Shown: positions 16,959 through 27,332, counted from the stretch's first letter. The stretch: DNA of 38,176 bases from Deltaproteobacteria bacterium (GCA_002869015.1 PKTT01000067.1:1-38176), one strand, 5' to 3'. Notes: a model not told the origin generated them from the sequence alone. Made by a program: numbers and translations.

Positions 16959-18518
16959 CTAAACCTCTCCGGGGTTGCAAAACCCCTCAACCGCTAAGAA
17001 TGCTTCGGGTATTGCTCTAAGTATATCAGAGGCCGTGACACCTTCGACCCCCTCTATCTCTGCCGCCAAATCACCGGCAATGCCATGCAAAAGTGCGCCG
17101 GCAGAGGCTGCATGAAAGGTAGGTATACCCCGCGCCAGGAGCGCTCCTATAACTCCCGCAAGCACGTCTCCGCTACCCGCAGTGGACATACCGGGGTTGC
17201 CCCTATCTATGAGGAGCGTCGGCTCTCCGGGTGCTCCAATTAGCGTGGAGGCGCCCTTAAGGACCACCGTCCCGTGAAAAGCGTCGATTAGCTTTAAGAG
17301 GGCAAGCTCCCTCGCGCCCTGAATAACCTCTGTAGCAGAGTTAATCATGCGGGCAGCCTCACCGGGGTGGGGGGTGAAGACAACTTCTTTAATCTCACCC
17401 GGTAGCAGCGCTCTATCTCCAGCGACAAGAGTTAAAGCATCGGCATCCAAGACAACGGGAGGAAGACCCTCAAGCCTAAGTAGCTGTCCAAAAAATTCCC
17501 CCGTCTCAGCATCAAGGCCGAGGCCAGGGCCGACCACCACAGCGTCTACGGAGGAGATGAGCTGCTTTAATTTGGTGACCATCTCCGCGCTCCACCTCAG
17601 CTCACCGCCAATTGGCAGGGTCATAACCTCCGGTGGAAAGTTAACCTGCGCAGCCAAGCCGCCGGGGTAGGCTGCGGTTACTAGGCCCGCACCAGCTTTT
17701 AGAACTGCGGCGGCGGCTAGGTGCGCCGCGCCCATCTTCCCGGAGGAGCCGGCTACAACAGCAACATGGCCGAAGTGTCCTTTGTGGCTGTCCTCCCCTC
17801 TCAGGAATGCCCCCTCAAGGTCGCTTGGTTCAAGCAGGAATAGGTCCGGGGCCTCTTCAAGATAATGCCCCGGCATTATCCCTATATCCACAAGGGAAAC
17901 CTCACCGGAGAGAGCCCTGCCGGGGTGGAGGAAGTGACCTTTCTTGAAGTGGGCGAAGGTCACAGTCATATCGGCACTTACAGCCCTACCAAGGGCCTGC
18001 CCCGTATCGGAGGATACTCCGGAGGGTATATCGACGCTGACTACCGGTACAGGAGTGTTATTGACCTCATCAATACACTTTGCCGCCAGCCCCTCAACCT
18101 CACGGGTTAACCCTGTTCCAAAGAGCGCGTCGACGATGAGCGCCCAGTCTTCACCGGGGCATTCGGTGGATAACCCCTCTGTTACCGCAACCAGATCGCC
18201 ACCTGATTTTATAAGCGCTCCAAAGTGAACTTTCGCATCGCCCTTAACCTTATCGACGTCGCCTACCAGCGCGGTGGTGACTTTATATCCCAAGTTTTTA
18301 AGGACGCGCGCGATTACAAATCCATCGCCGCCATTGTTACCTGTGCCGCACAGAACCAATATACGGCCATCACCCACTAAATCCCCGTATCTCTCCAATA
18401 TCTTCGATACGACGCCGCGACCTGCGGTCTCCATAAGCACCGCGCCGGGTATGCCGATTTCGTCTATGGTGAATCGATCCAGCTTCTGCATTCGCGCAGT
18501 GTCAAGAAGGGGCTCCAT
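16959..18518 (-). CDS. nnr: Bifunctional NAD(P)H-hydrate epimerase / ADP-dependent dehydratase
   Basis: The enzyme repairs hydrated NADH and NADPH. The 519 residues are two fused domains. Residues 1-210 are the YjeF_N epimerase, with C-G-T-G-N-N-G-G-D-G-F-V near 58-68 and V-D-I-P-S-G-V. Residues from about 225 form the ribokinase-like dehydratase, with V-V-G-P-G-L-G, T-P-H-P-G-E-A-A-R and S-T-A-G-S-G-D-V-L-A-G. The fusion is the common bacterial form. It starts 3 bases after the acpS stop. The acpS-nnr-tsaE neighbourhood is conserved in many bacteria. Confidence 0.94.
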   Translation of the reverse strand: MEPLLDTARMQKLDRFTIDEIGIPGAVLMETAGRGVVSKILERYGDLVGDGRILVLCGTGNNGGDGFVIARVLKNLGYKVTTALVGDVDKVKGDAKVHFGALIKSGGDLVAVTEGLSTECPGEDWALIVDALFGTGLTREVEGLAAKCIDEVNNTPVPVVSVDIPSGVSSDTGQALGRAVSADMTVTFAHFKKGHFLHPGRALSGEVSLVDIGIMPGHYLEEAPDLFLLEPSDLEGAFLRGEDSHKGHFGHVAVVAGSSGKMGAAHLAAAAVLKAGAGLVTAAYPGGLAAQVNFPPEVMTLPIGGELRWSAEMVTKLKQLISSVDAVVVGPGLGLDAETGEFFGQLLRLEGLPPVVLDADALTLVAGDRALLPGEIKEVVFTPHPGEAARMINSATEVIQGARELALLKLIDAFHGTVVLKGASTLIGAPGEPTLLIDRGNPGMSTAGSGDVLAGVIGALLARGIPTFHAASAGALLHGIAGDLAAEIEGVEGVTASDILRAIPEAFLAVEGFCNPGEV

Positions 18519-18521
18519 GCT

Positions 18522-18902
18522 TTATAACTTCTCCAATACGACCACAGCCGAGGCAATCCCTGCATCATGCGAGATTGAAACATGCGATGTGGTTATGCCA
18601 CGCTCCTCGGCTATTGAGAGCGCCTTGCCATGGAGGAAAAGCTCCGGTTTGCCGCTAGAGCCGGTTACTACTTCAAAATCCCGCCATCGAACGCCATCTC
18701 CCCATCCCGTGCCCAGGGCTTTCATCGCGGCCTCTTTTGCGGCAAAGCGGCCCGAGAGTGATTTTGCCGCGTGGCCTCCCTCAAGGGAGGAGGCGCACTC
18801 CCGGTCTGTATAGACACGGTACAAGAAGCGCTCCTTTCGCGTCTCCACGATCCTTTCAATCCGCTCAACAGTTACAATATCAATACCTACACCGCAGATC
18901 AT
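18522..18902 (-). CDS. acpS: Holo-[acyl-carrier-protein] synthase
   Basis: AcpS transfers 4'-phosphopantetheine from CoA to acyl carrier protein. The 126-residue length is typical. The metal-binding G-I-D-I-V near the N-terminus and the G-R-F-A-A-K-E-A-A-M-K-A-L-G motif are intact. Its ATG overlaps the TGA of pdxJ by 4 bases (18899-18902), a classic coupled arrangement. It uses the product of the panC/panD/coaD pathway encoded further right in the window. Confidence 0.95.
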   Translation of the reverse strand: MICGVGIDIVTVERIERIVETRKERFLYRVYTDRECASSLEGGHAAKSLSGRFAAKEAAMKALGTGWGDGVRWRDFEVVTGSSGKPELFLHGKALSIAEERGITTSHVSISHDAGIASAVVVLEKL

Positions 18903-19630
18903 CTGGTTACCCCGCCACGAGCGATAATCCCCTTGTATTCCTCAACCGCCGCTTTAAGCCCAATAAAGATCGCCCTGCCGATTAGCGCATGGCCGATGTT
19001 CAGCTCCTCGAGATAGGGGAGCTCTACTATTGGCGGAAGATTCCTGACATTGAGGCCGTGTCCGGCGTGCACCTGTAAGCCCGCTTCGTGGGCACGTTCA
19101 GCGGCGGTGATAAGCCTCTGAAGCTCCACATTGGCATCTTTAGTGCCAAACTTCTCTGCATAAGCGCCGGTATGGAGTTCAACCGCTTTTGCTCCAGCGC
19201 GAAGGGAGGCTTCAATCTGGTCTACTTCTGGGTCTACGAAAAGGGAGACCAATATCCCCTCATCTGAAAGGCGCTCCGCCGCAGCCTTAACTGCATCAAA
19301 ATTGCCGATTACGTCGAGACCTCCCTCGGTGGTGACCTCCTCTCTTTTCTCAGGGACCATGCATACCGCGTGGGGTCTCTTATCGGCGGCAATCTCAACC
19401 ATCTCAGGAGTCACTGCGAGCTCCAGATTAACCGGCACCTGCGCCGCTTCGAGCACATTTACAAGGTCGCGGTCCTGTATGTGGCGGCGGTCCTCTCTAA
19501 GGTGGATCGTTATCTGGTCTGCCCCACCAAGTTCAGCCAGCACAACCGCCCAAACAGGGTCCGGCTCATCTATCATTCTCGCTTGCCTAACCGTGGCAAC
19601 GTGGTCGATATTGACGCCCAAACGGATCAC
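18899..19630 (-). CDS. pdxJ: Pyridoxine 5'-phosphate synthase
   Basis: PdxJ condenses 1-deoxyxylulose 5-phosphate with 3-amino-2-oxopropyl phosphate to give pyridoxine 5'-phosphate, the last ring-closing step of the DXP-dependent vitamin B6 pathway. The 243 residues start R-L-G-V-N-I-D-H-V-A-T-V-R-Q-A-R, which is diagnostic. The segments H-L-R-E-D-R-R-H-I and G-H-G-L-N close the TIM-barrel active site. The start is GTG with GAGGAG 6 bases upstream, 11 bases after glmM. A cysteine synthase and an aminotransferase in this window use the PLP it leads to. Confidence 0.96.
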   Translation of the reverse strand: MIRLGVNIDHVATVRQARMIDEPDPVWAVVLAELGGADQITIHLREDRRHIQDRDLVNVLEAAQVPVNLELAVTPEMVEIAADKRPHAVCMVPEKREEVTTEGGLDVIGNFDAVKAAAERLSDEGILVSLFVDPEVDQIEASLRAGAKAVELHTGAYAEKFGTKDANVELQRLITAAERAHEAGLQVHAGHGLNVRNLPPIVELPYLEELNIGHALIGRAIFIGLKAAVEEYKGIIARGGVTR

Positions 19631-19641
19631 GGTATTCTCCT

Positions 19642-21009
19642 CTATGCTCCAATGGCCTCGTCAGCGGCTGAGATCATATCATCTGCGAGGGAGTTAATCT
19701 TTTCAAGGGAGTCGCCCTCCACCATTACCCTGAGCTTGTTCTCCGTCCCGGAGTAACGCACAAGCACCCTGCCATTGTCGCCAAGCTCCTCTTCGGCGCT
19801 CTTTATGGCAAGTGCCAGCGCCGGGATATCTTCTACCGGAAGCTTTTCACGAACCATCAGCCCCTTTAAAACCTGCGGGTAGCGTGTCATGACCCCCGCA
19901 AGCTCCGAGAGCGGCTTGCCCTCCGAGACCATCACCGCGAGCAGCTGTAGCGCTGCGAGGGTGCCATCACCGGTTGTTCCATGGTCTAGGAATACGAGGT
20001 GTCCCGACTGCGCCCCGCCGAAGTTAAAGCCCCCGGCGCGCATGCGTTCGACGACGTACCTATCCCCTACCTGCGTTCGCTCTAAAGAGATCCCCTCCTC
20101 TTTCAAGGAGATGTCCAGCCCCATGTTTGACATTACAGTTGCTACAACAGTGTTGTTAGCCAACGCGCCGGCATCTTTTAGTTTTCTTGCGCAGATAGCC
20201 ATAATCTGGTCGCCATCTACCTCTTCGCCGCGCTCATCTACGACTATCAGCCTGTCGGCATCGCCATCAAGCGCAAGCCCCAAATGGGCAGAGTGCTCCC
20301 TTACAAGTTTGCTCACGCGATCGGGATATAGGCTGCCGCAATCACGGTTTATATTGAGTCCGTCAGGCGACACTCCGGTCTTTATCACCTCAGCCCCAAG
20401 CTCCTCGAAGACCAGTGGGGCAGTCTGGTAAGCCGCTCCATGCGCGCAGTCAAGGACGATCCTCATCCCCTCAAGGGAGAGGTGCGGGGGGAACTTGGTT
20501 TTAAGGTGGACAACATAGCGCCCCTGCGCATCTGTTATGCGTCGGGCTTTGCCGATTTCGGTTGCAGTAGGTCTTATGGACTCAATGAGGTCGCCGAAAA
20601 CGTGCTCCTCAATCTGCTCCTCAACATCATCTGGGAACTTGAAGCCGTCATGGTCGAAGAACTTGATTCCATTATCCTGAAAGGGATTGTGCGAAGCCGA
20701 GAGGACGACCCCTGCATCGGCACGCATGGATGAGGTGATGAAGGCTATCCCCGGGGTGGGAAGCGGCCCTACAAGGAGGATGTCAACCCCCATGGAACAT
20801 ATGCCGGAGGCGAGCGCGGTCTCTAACATATAGCCGGAGAGGCGGGTATCTTTTCCGATAACGATGCGGTGCCTCGTGGAAGCGCGTCGCTCTTTACAGA
20901 TATGCGCCATCGCGCGCCCAACCCTGACTATCGTCTCCGAAGTCATAGGCTCAATGTTTGCCTGACCCCTTATACCGTCGGTGCCGAAGAGGCGGCGACC
21001 GTTACTCAT
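19642..21009 (-). CDS. glmM: Phosphoglucosamine mutase
   Basis: GlmM interconverts glucosamine 6-phosphate and 1-phosphate for UDP-GlcNAc, peptidoglycan and LPS. The chain is about 455 residues. It has the N-terminal [11 protein letters not shown], the phosphoserine loop S-A-S-H-N-P (active serine near residue 106), the metal site D-G-D-A-D-R and the C-terminal phosphate loop R-Y-S-G-T-E-N. ATG 21007-21009 has GGAG 7 bases upstream and matches usual family starts. A GTG five codons earlier (21022-21024) is the alternative. In Firmicutes GlmM binds and inhibits CdaA; here cdaA, ybbR and glmM are consecutive, so the same link is possible. Confidence 0.95.
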   Translation of the reverse strand: MSNGRRLFGTDGIRGQANIEPMTSETIVRVGRAMAHICKERRASTRHRIVIGKDTRLSGYMLETALASGICSMGVDILLVGPLPTPGIAFITSSMRADAGVVLSASHNPFQDNGIKFFDHDGFKFPDDVEEQIEEHVFGDLIESIRPTATEIGKARRITDAQGRYVVHLKTKFPPHLSLEGMRIVLDCAHGAAYQTAPLVFEELGAEVIKTGVSPDGLNINRDCGSLYPDRVSKLVREHSAHLGLALDGDADRLIVVDERGEEVDGDQIMAICARKLKDAGALANNTVVATVMSNMGLDISLKEEGISLERTQVGDRYVVERMRAGGFNFGGAQSGHLVFLDHGTTGDGTLAALQLLAVMVSEGKPLSELAGVMTRYPQVLKGLMVREKLPVEDIPALALAIKSAEEELGDNGRVLVRYSGTENKLRVMVEGDSLEKINSLADDMISAADEAIGA

Positions 21010-21033
21010 ATTAGCTCCACTCACTTTACCGCC

Positions 21034-21954
21034 CTACTCGGAGGGTTTGACAAATACGCTCTCAGGCATAACTTCCACAAGCTCTGCGCCCGAAGGCAAA
21101 GTTACCCTTACGGGCACAAGGTCGCCGCCGCGATTTGCTGGCAAGGGCCCTGATATGCCAACTGTAATATCCTTGGCAGATAGCTGCGAGAGCACATCTA
21201 CTTCACCTGTCAGCGAAACCGTAACTTTAGAGGGAGTCACGCTCCATCCGCTCGGCGGCATAATTATTGGAATGTCGATGAACTCTCGTTGAGCTTTGAT
21301 CTTTGATAGCGTCACCTTGATTGTTATCTGCGTACGCTTCTCTAGTTTGAAGGAGGGGCCGGGGAAGAGCAGCTCAACCTCGCGGGTTATACCTCCATCG
21401 GCACCAGTAATATCCAAAGCCTCTGTAGATAGCTCGCGGACCAGCTTTAGAGCTTTTTCCGGGCCGATTACATTGACCAGCTCAGGTTCTACCTCTATAC
21501 GCGATACTTCGTAGCCGTCCGCCGGGAGCCCTTTGAGGACAGGCTTGACCGGAAGCTCCTTAACTCCTGCGCTGTCGGCAACTATCGTAACGACGGAGGG
21601 CGATATATCCGAGACTCTTACCCCGCGCGGAAAACCAAAGCGCGACGCCAGAAGCTCGTATGACGAGGTCCCGGGCTTAATCCCCTGAAGGTCAAGTGAG
21701 ACCCTGTACTGGCTTGGCTTCATCGTCGCTATAATTGTTCTCGGCCCAGTCACACGAACCGAAACCTCATTTGGCACGTTGGAGGTTACAATCATCGAGC
21801 GGGGCAGATTATCGAGCACCAGGGGCAGTGACATATGCACGTCAGATTGCTTCTCGCCTACGACAAAGAGCCAAAGCAAGAGAGCGATCAAAAAGCTTAC
21901 CGTCTTTAGCCCCCAATTTTCCAGGAAAGCCCGGCGCATCCAATCACTCATCAT
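21034..21954 (-). CDS. YbbR-domain protein (CdaA regulator-like)
   Basis: The 306-residue protein has one membrane helix near residues 17-33 (L-K-T-V-S-F-L-I-A-L-L-L-W-L-F-V), the typical YbbR start. Three or so YbbR repeats of about 80 residues on the outer face follow. Each is a beta-rich unit with P-V-x-x-x-G and V-x-V-x-G-P patterns. In Gram-positive bacteria the equivalent CdaR controls the diadenylate cyclase CdaA. Its ATG overlaps the cdaA stop by 4 bases, supporting a joint complex. The family is confident; the regulatory role is by analogy. Confidence 0.88.
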   Translation of the reverse strand: MMSDWMRRAFLENWGLKTVSFLIALLLWLFVVGEKQSDVHMSLPLVLDNLPRSMIVTSNVPNEVSVRVTGPRTIIATMKPSQYRVSLDLQGIKPGTSSYELLASRFGFPRGVRVSDISPSVVTIVADSAGVKELPVKPVLKGLPADGYEVSRIEVEPELVNVIGPEKALKLVRELSTEALDITGADGGITREVELLFPGPSFKLEKRTQITIKVTLSKIKAQREFIDIPIIMPPSGWSVTPSKVTVSLTGEVDVLSQLSAKDITVGISGPLPANRGGDLVPVRVTLPSGAELVEVMPESVFVKPSE

Positions 21955-22766
21955 CGCTGAGCCTCCTTAGCGCGGGTCTTTTTGCCCTTTGCCTTCCGGG
22001 GCTTCTCTCCGGGTTTGGGAAAGAGATTTGTGAGGACCCTTCTTAGCGCCGTACCATCCAGATCGCGAGTAATCCGGCCATTGATAACAACTGAAATAGC
22101 GCCGCGCTCCTCGCTGACCACTATGGCAACAGCATCTGTCTCCTCAGTTATCCCCATAGCTGCGCGATGCCTTGTCCCGAGTTCCTTTTCCAAATCGACT
22201 CTTGTGGTCAGGGGCAGGAAGGTTGCCGCCCAGGCTATAGTGTTGCCGCGCACCAAAACGGCTCCGTCGTGGAGAGGAGAATAGGGCATAAAGATAGTTT
22301 GGATAAGCTCCCGGCTAAGGAGCGCCCTCATCTCGACGCCGCCCTCGACGAAATTTTTAAGCTGCGTTTCGCGCTCAAGGACTATTATCGCACCTACCTT
22401 TTTGTTAGCCAGGCCAACCGACGCGCGCACCAACTCCTCAACGGCCTCCGCGACCCCCTCCCTGGATAGGGATGACGACCAGAGAGGATGACGGCCCATA
22501 TGGGCAAGCGCCCGCCTTATATCATTCTGAAACAAAATTACGACAACGAGGATGAAGGAGGAGAGGAAAGCATTAAGTATCCAGTTGAGGGCAACCAACT
22601 CCAGCACCTGGCTCCCCACATAGGCGACAAAGATAAGGATCAAGCCAAGCAGCACCTGGAAGGCGCGTGTCCCCTTAATGAGCAGGAGTATCCTGTAGAT
22701 GAGGAATGTCACCAGCAGAATATCGAGCACATCCTGTAGCCTTATTGTGAGGGGGAGGTCGAACAA
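21951..22766 (-). CDS. cdaA: Membrane diadenylate cyclase
   Basis: CdaA makes cyclic di-AMP from two ATP. Three hydrophobic segments in the first 80 residues are followed by the DAC (DisA_N) domain, with the catalytic D-G-A at 167-169 and R-H-R at 199-201 (G-T-R-H-R-A-A-M-G). The basic lysine-rich tail (from residue 252) is longer than in many homologues. The start is TTG with AAGGAG 6 bases upstream. folP ends 11 bases before it and ybbR follows with an overlap. c-di-AMP typically controls potassium and osmotic balance. Receptors are not evident here, apart from the CBS protein as a weak candidate. Confidence 0.94.
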   Translation of the reverse strand: MFDLPLTIRLQDVLDILLVTFLIYRILLLIKGTRAFQVLLGLILIFVAYVGSQVLELVALNWILNAFLSSFILVVVILFQNDIRRALAHMGRHPLWSSSLSREGVAEAVEELVRASVGLANKKVGAIIVLERETQLKNFVEGGVEMRALLSRELIQTIFMPYSPLHDGAVLVRGNTIAWAATFLPLTTRVDLEKELGTRHRAAMGITEETDAVAIVVSEERGAISVVINGRITRDLDGTALRRVLTNLFPKPGEKPRKAKGKKTRAKEAQR

Positions 22767-22777
22767 TCTTGCTCCTT

Positions 22778-23977
22778 TTACGCTTTAGTTACCGCCCAGG
22801 CTAGGTCTACCGCCCGGCGGGTGGCAAGTACGTCATGCGTTCTGATTATCTTGGCCCCCGAGCTGACAGAGAGCGCCGCCACCGCCAAACCGCCCTCAAG
22901 GCGTTCCTTGGGCTCATCTATGCCTAATGTCTTACCGATAAAGGATTTCCTGCTTGCGCCGACAAGCACGGGAAGGCCCATTGAGTTGAACTCCGATATC
23001 CTCTTTACCAGCGCGAGGTTGCCCTCCGCCGATTTTCCGAAACCGATACCGGGATCGATTATGAGCCGCTCACGTTCAACCCCTGCCTCAATCGCTTTCT
23101 TAACCCCCTCGGCGAGCAGGCGATATATCTCACCTACGAGGTCCCTGTAGTCAGTGTCTGACTGCATGGTCCTGGGCTTTCCTCGCATGTGCATCAATAT
23201 AAGCGGCGCACCGCTCTTTGCCGCGACTTTTGCGAGGTCAGGCTCGAAGTTTAGTCCGCTTATATCATTTATGATGGAGGCTCCCGCCCTTATCGCTTCA
23301 CGTGCCACAGCTACCTTTGTCGTATCAACCGAGATTGGTACTTCGGACTTTGCCGCGATTCCCTTGATGACTGGCAAGATGCGGGAAAGCTCCTCCTCGG
23401 CACTTACTGCCTCCGAGCCCGGCCGTGTCGATTCTCCGCCGACATCCAGAAGGTCAGCGCCCTCTTCCACCATCCTAAGAGCCGACTCTATGGCTGTATC
23501 CGCAGCGAAATTGTCACCGCCGTCGGAGAAGGAGTCGGGGGTGACGTTGACAATCCCCATAACAGCGGGGCTTGTGAGGTCGAGGAGTTTTCCTCCGGGC
23601 AAAGGCACACGCTCGTTGACCTCCTCCTTTAGGATCTCCGAGATCTCCTCGCCAAGGACCTTCAACCCGAAGGGCTGAGGTCGTAGCTTTCGGGTAACCG
23701 CTCTTAGCTGCTTCAAGGTGCCCATTATGACTGCGTCGGTTGTCTCGACAGAGCAGTTGATGACCCCACGGGCCACAGCCGCGTCGCAGCCCAGGGAGAG
23801 CGCCTCCTGCTTCAAAATATTCCCGGCAGCGGGCTTTAACCCTTCGACCTTAAGCGCCGCAAAGCGAGCCTTATCGCGCATGCGGCCGACGCCGGCCTCA
23901 TCCGCCAGGGTCAAATTCAGCTCCCGGAGAGCATCCTCACGGCTTGTTAGCTCCAGCTTTCTTACGCGAAATCTCAA
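22778..23977 (-). CDS. folP: Dihydropteroate synthase with N-terminal extension
   Basis: FolP joins p-aminobenzoate to the pterin diphosphate in folate synthesis. The TIM-barrel core runs from about residue 135 ([16 protein letters not shown]), through [10 protein letters not shown] and N-D-I-S-G, to the C-terminal I-R-T-H-D-V. The whole chain is 399 residues against roughly 280 for E. coli FolP. The extra first 130 residues contain the pattern [15 protein letters not shown] and no motif I can assign a reaction to. Similar extensions are, to my memory, found in Deltaproteobacteria and some archaea. The TTG start overlaps the ftsH stop by 4 bases (TTGA). Confidence 0.93.
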   Translation of the reverse strand: MRFRVRKLELTSREDALRELNLTLADEAGVGRMRDKARFAALKVEGLKPAAGNILKQEALSLGCDAAVARGVINCSVETTDAVIMGTLKQLRAVTRKLRPQPFGLKVLGEEISEILKEEVNERVPLPGGKLLDLTSPAVMGIVNVTPDSFSDGGDNFAADTAIESALRMVEEGADLLDVGGESTRPGSEAVSAEEELSRILPVIKGIAAKSEVPISVDTTKVAVAREAIRAGASIINDISGLNFEPDLAKVAAKSGAPLILMHMRGKPRTMQSDTDYRDLVGEIYRLLAEGVKKAIEAGVERERLIIDPGIGFGKSAEGNLALVKRISEFNSMGLPVLVGASRKSFIGKTLGIDEPKERLEGGLAVAALSVSSGAKIIRTHDVLATRRAVDLAWAVTKA

Positions 23978-25881
23978 CGCTGGCCCCCTTCGCCATTTAT
24001 AAAGAAATCAAACGCCTCCTGCCGGGGATCTACTTCTTCCATGCCGCCGCCGACGCTTTTTGCGGGAGACTTTTCCCCCTTGCCCATTATCGCCTCTACA
24101 TCGTCGGCTGCAAGGGTCTCTTTTTCAAGGAGCGCGCTTACCAGCTGCTCCACCTTATCACGATTTTCCTCAATGACACTGTGCGCCGTTGAAAGGGCTG
24201 TCTCTATCAAATCACGTATCTCATTATCGATGTCAACTGCGGTAGCTTCGCTGAAATCCTTGTGTGTTGCGAGCTCTTTGCCAAGGAATATCTGCTCATC
24301 CTCCTTGCCGTAGGAGACAGGGCCCATCTTATCACTCATGCCATACTTGCAGACCATGCGCCTTGCGATCTCGGTCGCCTTTTCAATGTCGTTTGCGGCA
24401 CCGGTGGAGATATGCCCCAAAAATATCTCCTCAGCAGCCCGGCCGCCGAGCGCCACCGCAATTCTATCGACAAGGTACTCGCGGGTGTATGTGTACCTGT
24501 CATCGGAGGGCATTGAGAGGGTGACGCCAAGCGCTCGGCCCCTCGGGATAATGGAAATTTTGTGGACGGGGTCCGCATGGGGAAGGATTACGCCGACAAC
24601 TGCATGTCCCGCTTCATGGTAGGCGGTTATCCTTCGCTCCTCCTCGGAGAGGGCCATGGAGCGGCGCTCTGTGCCCATGAGCACCTTGTCCTTAGCCTTC
24701 TCAAAATCATCCATGTGGACAGCATCTTTATCGCTGCGCGCTGCTGCCAGCGCCGCCTCATTGACTAGGTTTTCAAGGTCCGCCCCCGAAAAGCCGGGGG
24801 TACCCCGCGCGATCACCTCAAGGTCAACATCATCCGATAGCGGAACGTCTTTGGCGTGTACTTTCAATATGCCGGTTCGCCCCTTAATGTCCGGCTGCGG
24901 CACAACGACCTGCCTGTCGAAGCGGCCCGGCCTCAGAAGGGCTGGGTCTAGAACGTCCGGGCGGTTGGTGGCAGCCATAAGTATGACCCCCTCGCTCGCC
25001 TCGAAACCGTCCATCTCAACGAGGAGCTGGTTGAGGGTCTGCTCCCGCTCATCATGTCCACCCCCGACCCCGGCTCCGCGGTGGCGGCCAACCGCATCGA
25101 TCTCGTCGATGAAAATTATGCAGGGGGCGTTTCGCTTACCCTGAATGAAGAGGTCTCTCACCCTGGAGGCGCCGACGCCGACAAACATCTCTACAAAGTC
25201 TGAGCCGGATATTGAGAAGAAGGGTACCCCTGCTTCGCCGGCTATAGCCTTGGCGAGAAGGGTTTTACCGGTGCCGGGAGAGCCCATGAGGAGGACGCCT
25301 TTTGGAATGCGCCCGCCTAGCTTGGTGAATTTCTTCGGGGAGCGGAGGAACTCTACAATCTCCTGCACCTCATCCTTGGCCTCGTCGATCCCGGCAACAT
25401 CCGCGAAGGATGCCTTGGTTTCATCCTGATTGAGGAGTTTGGCGCGCGATTTTCCAAAGGTCATCGCCTTGCCCCCACCCTGCATCTGCCTCATAAAGAG
25501 GAAGAAGACCACCATGAGCAGTATCATGGGGAACCAGTTTATAAGAAGCATCAGGAGAAATGGGGTTTCCTCAGCGGGGTCGACCGTTATGGAGACGCCC
25601 TTCTCCTTCATCACCTTCAGCAGATCGGGGTCTCCGGTGGGCCTTATGGTTTTGAAGGTTGTCTGGTCAGTATACTCGCCGTAAATTTCCTCGCCATTTA
25701 TGTGGACTTCAGTCACGCGCCCCTTTTCAAGGGATTCGACGAAATCAGAGTATGCGATTGTGTTCTGACCCGAATCAAGCTGGCCGAAGAACTGGTATAG
25801 CATCATCATGATGACGGCTATCAGCATCCACAGCGCAAGGTTTTTGAATACGGGTTTAATAGGCCTCGGGGCCGAGCTCAT
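23974..25881 (-). CDS. ftsH: ATP-dependent zinc metalloprotease FtsH
   Basis: FtsH degrades membrane and regulatory proteins at the inner membrane. The 635 residues have two membrane helices (about 13-31 and 109-130) around a periplasmic segment. Then comes the AAA module with Walker A G-S-P-G-T-G-K-T (200-207), Walker [10 protein letters not shown] and second-region-of-homology arginines. The zinc site is H422-E-A-G-H426. The Walker A second position is S rather than the more common P. The start has GGAG upstream. About 110 bases separate it from tilS, with a weak CCGGC/GCCGG hairpin but no clear promoter seen. Its overlap with folP continues the operon. Confidence 0.97.
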   Translation of the reverse strand: MSSAPRPIKPVFKNLALWMLIAVIMMMLYQFFGQLDSGQNTIAYSDFVESLEKGRVTEVHINGEEIYGEYTDQTTFKTIRPTGDPDLLKVMKEKGVSITVDPAEETPFLLMLLINWFPMILLMVVFFLFMRQMQGGGKAMTFGKSRAKLLNQDETKASFADVAGIDEAKDEVQEIVEFLRSPKKFTKLGGRIPKGVLLMGSPGTGKTLLAKAIAGEAGVPFFSISGSDFVEMFVGVGASRVRDLFIQGKRNAPCIIFIDEIDAVGRHRGAGVGGGHDEREQTLNQLLVEMDGFEASEGVILMAATNRPDVLDPALLRPGRFDRQVVVPQPDIKGRTGILKVHAKDVPLSDDVDLEVIARGTPGFSGADLENLVNEAALAAARSDKDAVHMDDFEKAKDKVLMGTERRSMALSEEERRITAYHEAGHAVVGVILPHADPVHKISIIPRGRALGVTLSMPSDDRYTYTREYLVDRIAVALGGRAAEEIFLGHISTGAANDIEKATEIARRMVCKYGMSDKMGPVSYGKEDEQIFLGKELATHKDFSEATAVDIDNEIRDLIETALSTAHSVIEENRDKVEQLVSALLEKETLAADDVEAIMGKGEKSPAKSVGGGMEEVDPRQEAFDFFINGEGGQR

Positions 25882-25992
25882 AAGTCTTTCTCCAAATTCT
25901 TTTTAAACCCCGGCGAAGTGCCGGATGGGTGGTTTCCGGTTAGAGATATCTTTAACATATTTAATAGAGTGTTTACTACATCTTGCGGGGAA

Positions 25993-27315
25993 TCAACGGG
26001 TTTTTTTCCACCACTTCTCGCTTACCCGCGCATATCTGAAAGGGGCCTCACTGGCCTCTTTGTCTTTTATCGTGGCAAAGGCGGGTGGCTCACCCGGGGC
26101 TATTATAGCCAATGGCCCCTCAGGGCCCTCACAAACGATGGTCCAGGGGCGACACCAGCGATGGATACGGCGACTTATCAGTATATCCTTCACCTTCCTC
26201 GTTCCCAGCCTGTCACCACGCACCAAATACCTGAAGGTGATACCTTCATCACTCTTTAAAAAAGGCAGCTTAAAAAGACTCTCGCCCTCTTCGCCATAGG
26301 CTTCCTCTAGCTCTACCAGCTCCACAGGAGGAGGGTCTGTAGGGCGCTCAAGGGGAGTGGCAAGCACCCACAACCTTTCGTAACTACGTACTATTTTTAC
26401 TTCACCGGGGAGCGGCGCGATCCGGTGCGGGCGCCCATCGTTTAAAAGCTTTTCCGCCTCGTTTAGGTGGTCGAGGGAGATGAGGGAGGTATCACCTCCG
26501 CCATCCCTGAAAGCAGCCAGGAGCACCCTGCTCCTAAGGGGCTGCGGGGCATCTTTAAGCGCTGCGACTTCAATGGAGATACCCTCAGGGGAGTTGGTCT
26601 TTATCCTTTGATAGAGCTCAAGAGAGAGCTCAGTCAGAAACTCCTCATCTCTCTTTGCAAGGGCGGCAAAGCGGAGGATAGCATCGTCAGCTCCAGGGCA
26701 GACCTCTCTGGCAAGGGGCAAAAGCTCGTGTCGAATGCGGTTTCTTGAGTATTTGCCCGTCGCGTTAGTCGGGTCTTCGCGGTGACTCCAGCCCCGTTTT
26801 ACGGCATACCCCTCAATATCACTGCGCCTCACTCCAAGAAGTGGCCTTAAATATGGGGGTTCCCAGATATTCATACCGGTTATTCCCCTGGGCCCCGCGC
26901 CACGGAGAAATCTAAAGAGCAGCGTCTCAATCTGGTCATCCGCGTGATGAGCAAGCAAGATTGCGTTAAAACCCCGCTCTTTTAATAGGTCCGAGAAGAA
27001 TAGTCGGCGGGCTTTACGCGCCTCCGACTGCACATTTCCGGCAAGCTCCCATTTTTCAAGTGTCTTAAGGTGAAGCGGTATCCCGAGTTCGCTAGAAATA
27101 TTTTGGCAAAATTCAGCGTCCTCGGCCGATGACGCCCTCAAATTATGGTCCAAATGCGCCGCTTCTAAAACCGGTCCCTCAATCTCTGCAAGCAGGCGAA
27201 GCAGTGTAGATGAGTCCAACCCTCCTGATAGCGCTACCAGCAACCGTCCTTCCATAAGGGAGGCGGATGCGAGGACAGTTTTAATTTCTTCTCTTAAATC
27301 CATTGACTTTTTCAT
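25993..27315 (-). CDS. tilS: tRNA(Ile)-lysidine synthase
   Basis: TilS converts the wobble cytidine of tRNA-Ile(CAU) to lysidine with lysine and ATP, so AUA codons are read correctly. The P-loop S-G-G-L-D-S is at 30-35 and H-L-D-H-N-L-R follows. A-H-H-A-D-D-Q-I-E-T-L-L-F-R, the conserved TilS segment, is near residue 130. The C-terminal lysidine-tRNA domain (TilS_C) occupies about residues 345-430. At 440 residues the length is normal. The first ATG is at 27313-27315 and another is 4 codons in; neither has a clear Shine-Dalgarno. The plus-strand promoter of the neighbouring Cys-rich gene overlaps this 5' end. Confidence 0.94.
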   Translation of the reverse strand: MKKSMDLREEIKTVLASASLMEGRLLVALSGGLDSSTLLRLLAEIEGPVLEAAHLDHNLRASSAEDAEFCQNISSELGIPLHLKTLEKWELAGNVQSEARKARRLFFSDLLKERGFNAILLAHHADDQIETLLFRFLRGAGPRGITGMNIWEPPYLRPLLGVRRSDIEGYAVKRGWSHREDPTNATGKYSRNRIRHELLPLAREVCPGADDAILRFAALAKRDEEFLTELSLELYQRIKTNSPEGISIEVAALKDAPQPLRSRVLLAAFRDGGGDTSLISLDHLNEAEKLLNDGRPHRIAPLPGEVKIVRSYERLWVLATPLERPTDPPPVELVELEEAYGEEGESLFKLPFLKSDEGITFRYLVRGDRLGTRKVKDILISRRIHRWCRPWTIVCEGPEGPLAIIAPGEPPAFATIKDKEASEAPFRYARVSEKWWKKTR

Positions 27316-27332
27316 TTACTGCCGTTTATCAT
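27303..27332 (+). promoter_or_regulatory. Candidate promoter of the Cys-rich protein gene
   Basis: TTGACT (27303-27308, 5/6) and TATCAT (27327-27332, 5/6) are 18 bases apart. The -10 sits in the loop of a GCCGT...ACGGC inverted repeat (27321-27325 and 27333-27337), which could be an operator. The -35 lies inside the first codons of the divergent tilS gene. Confidence 0.5.
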
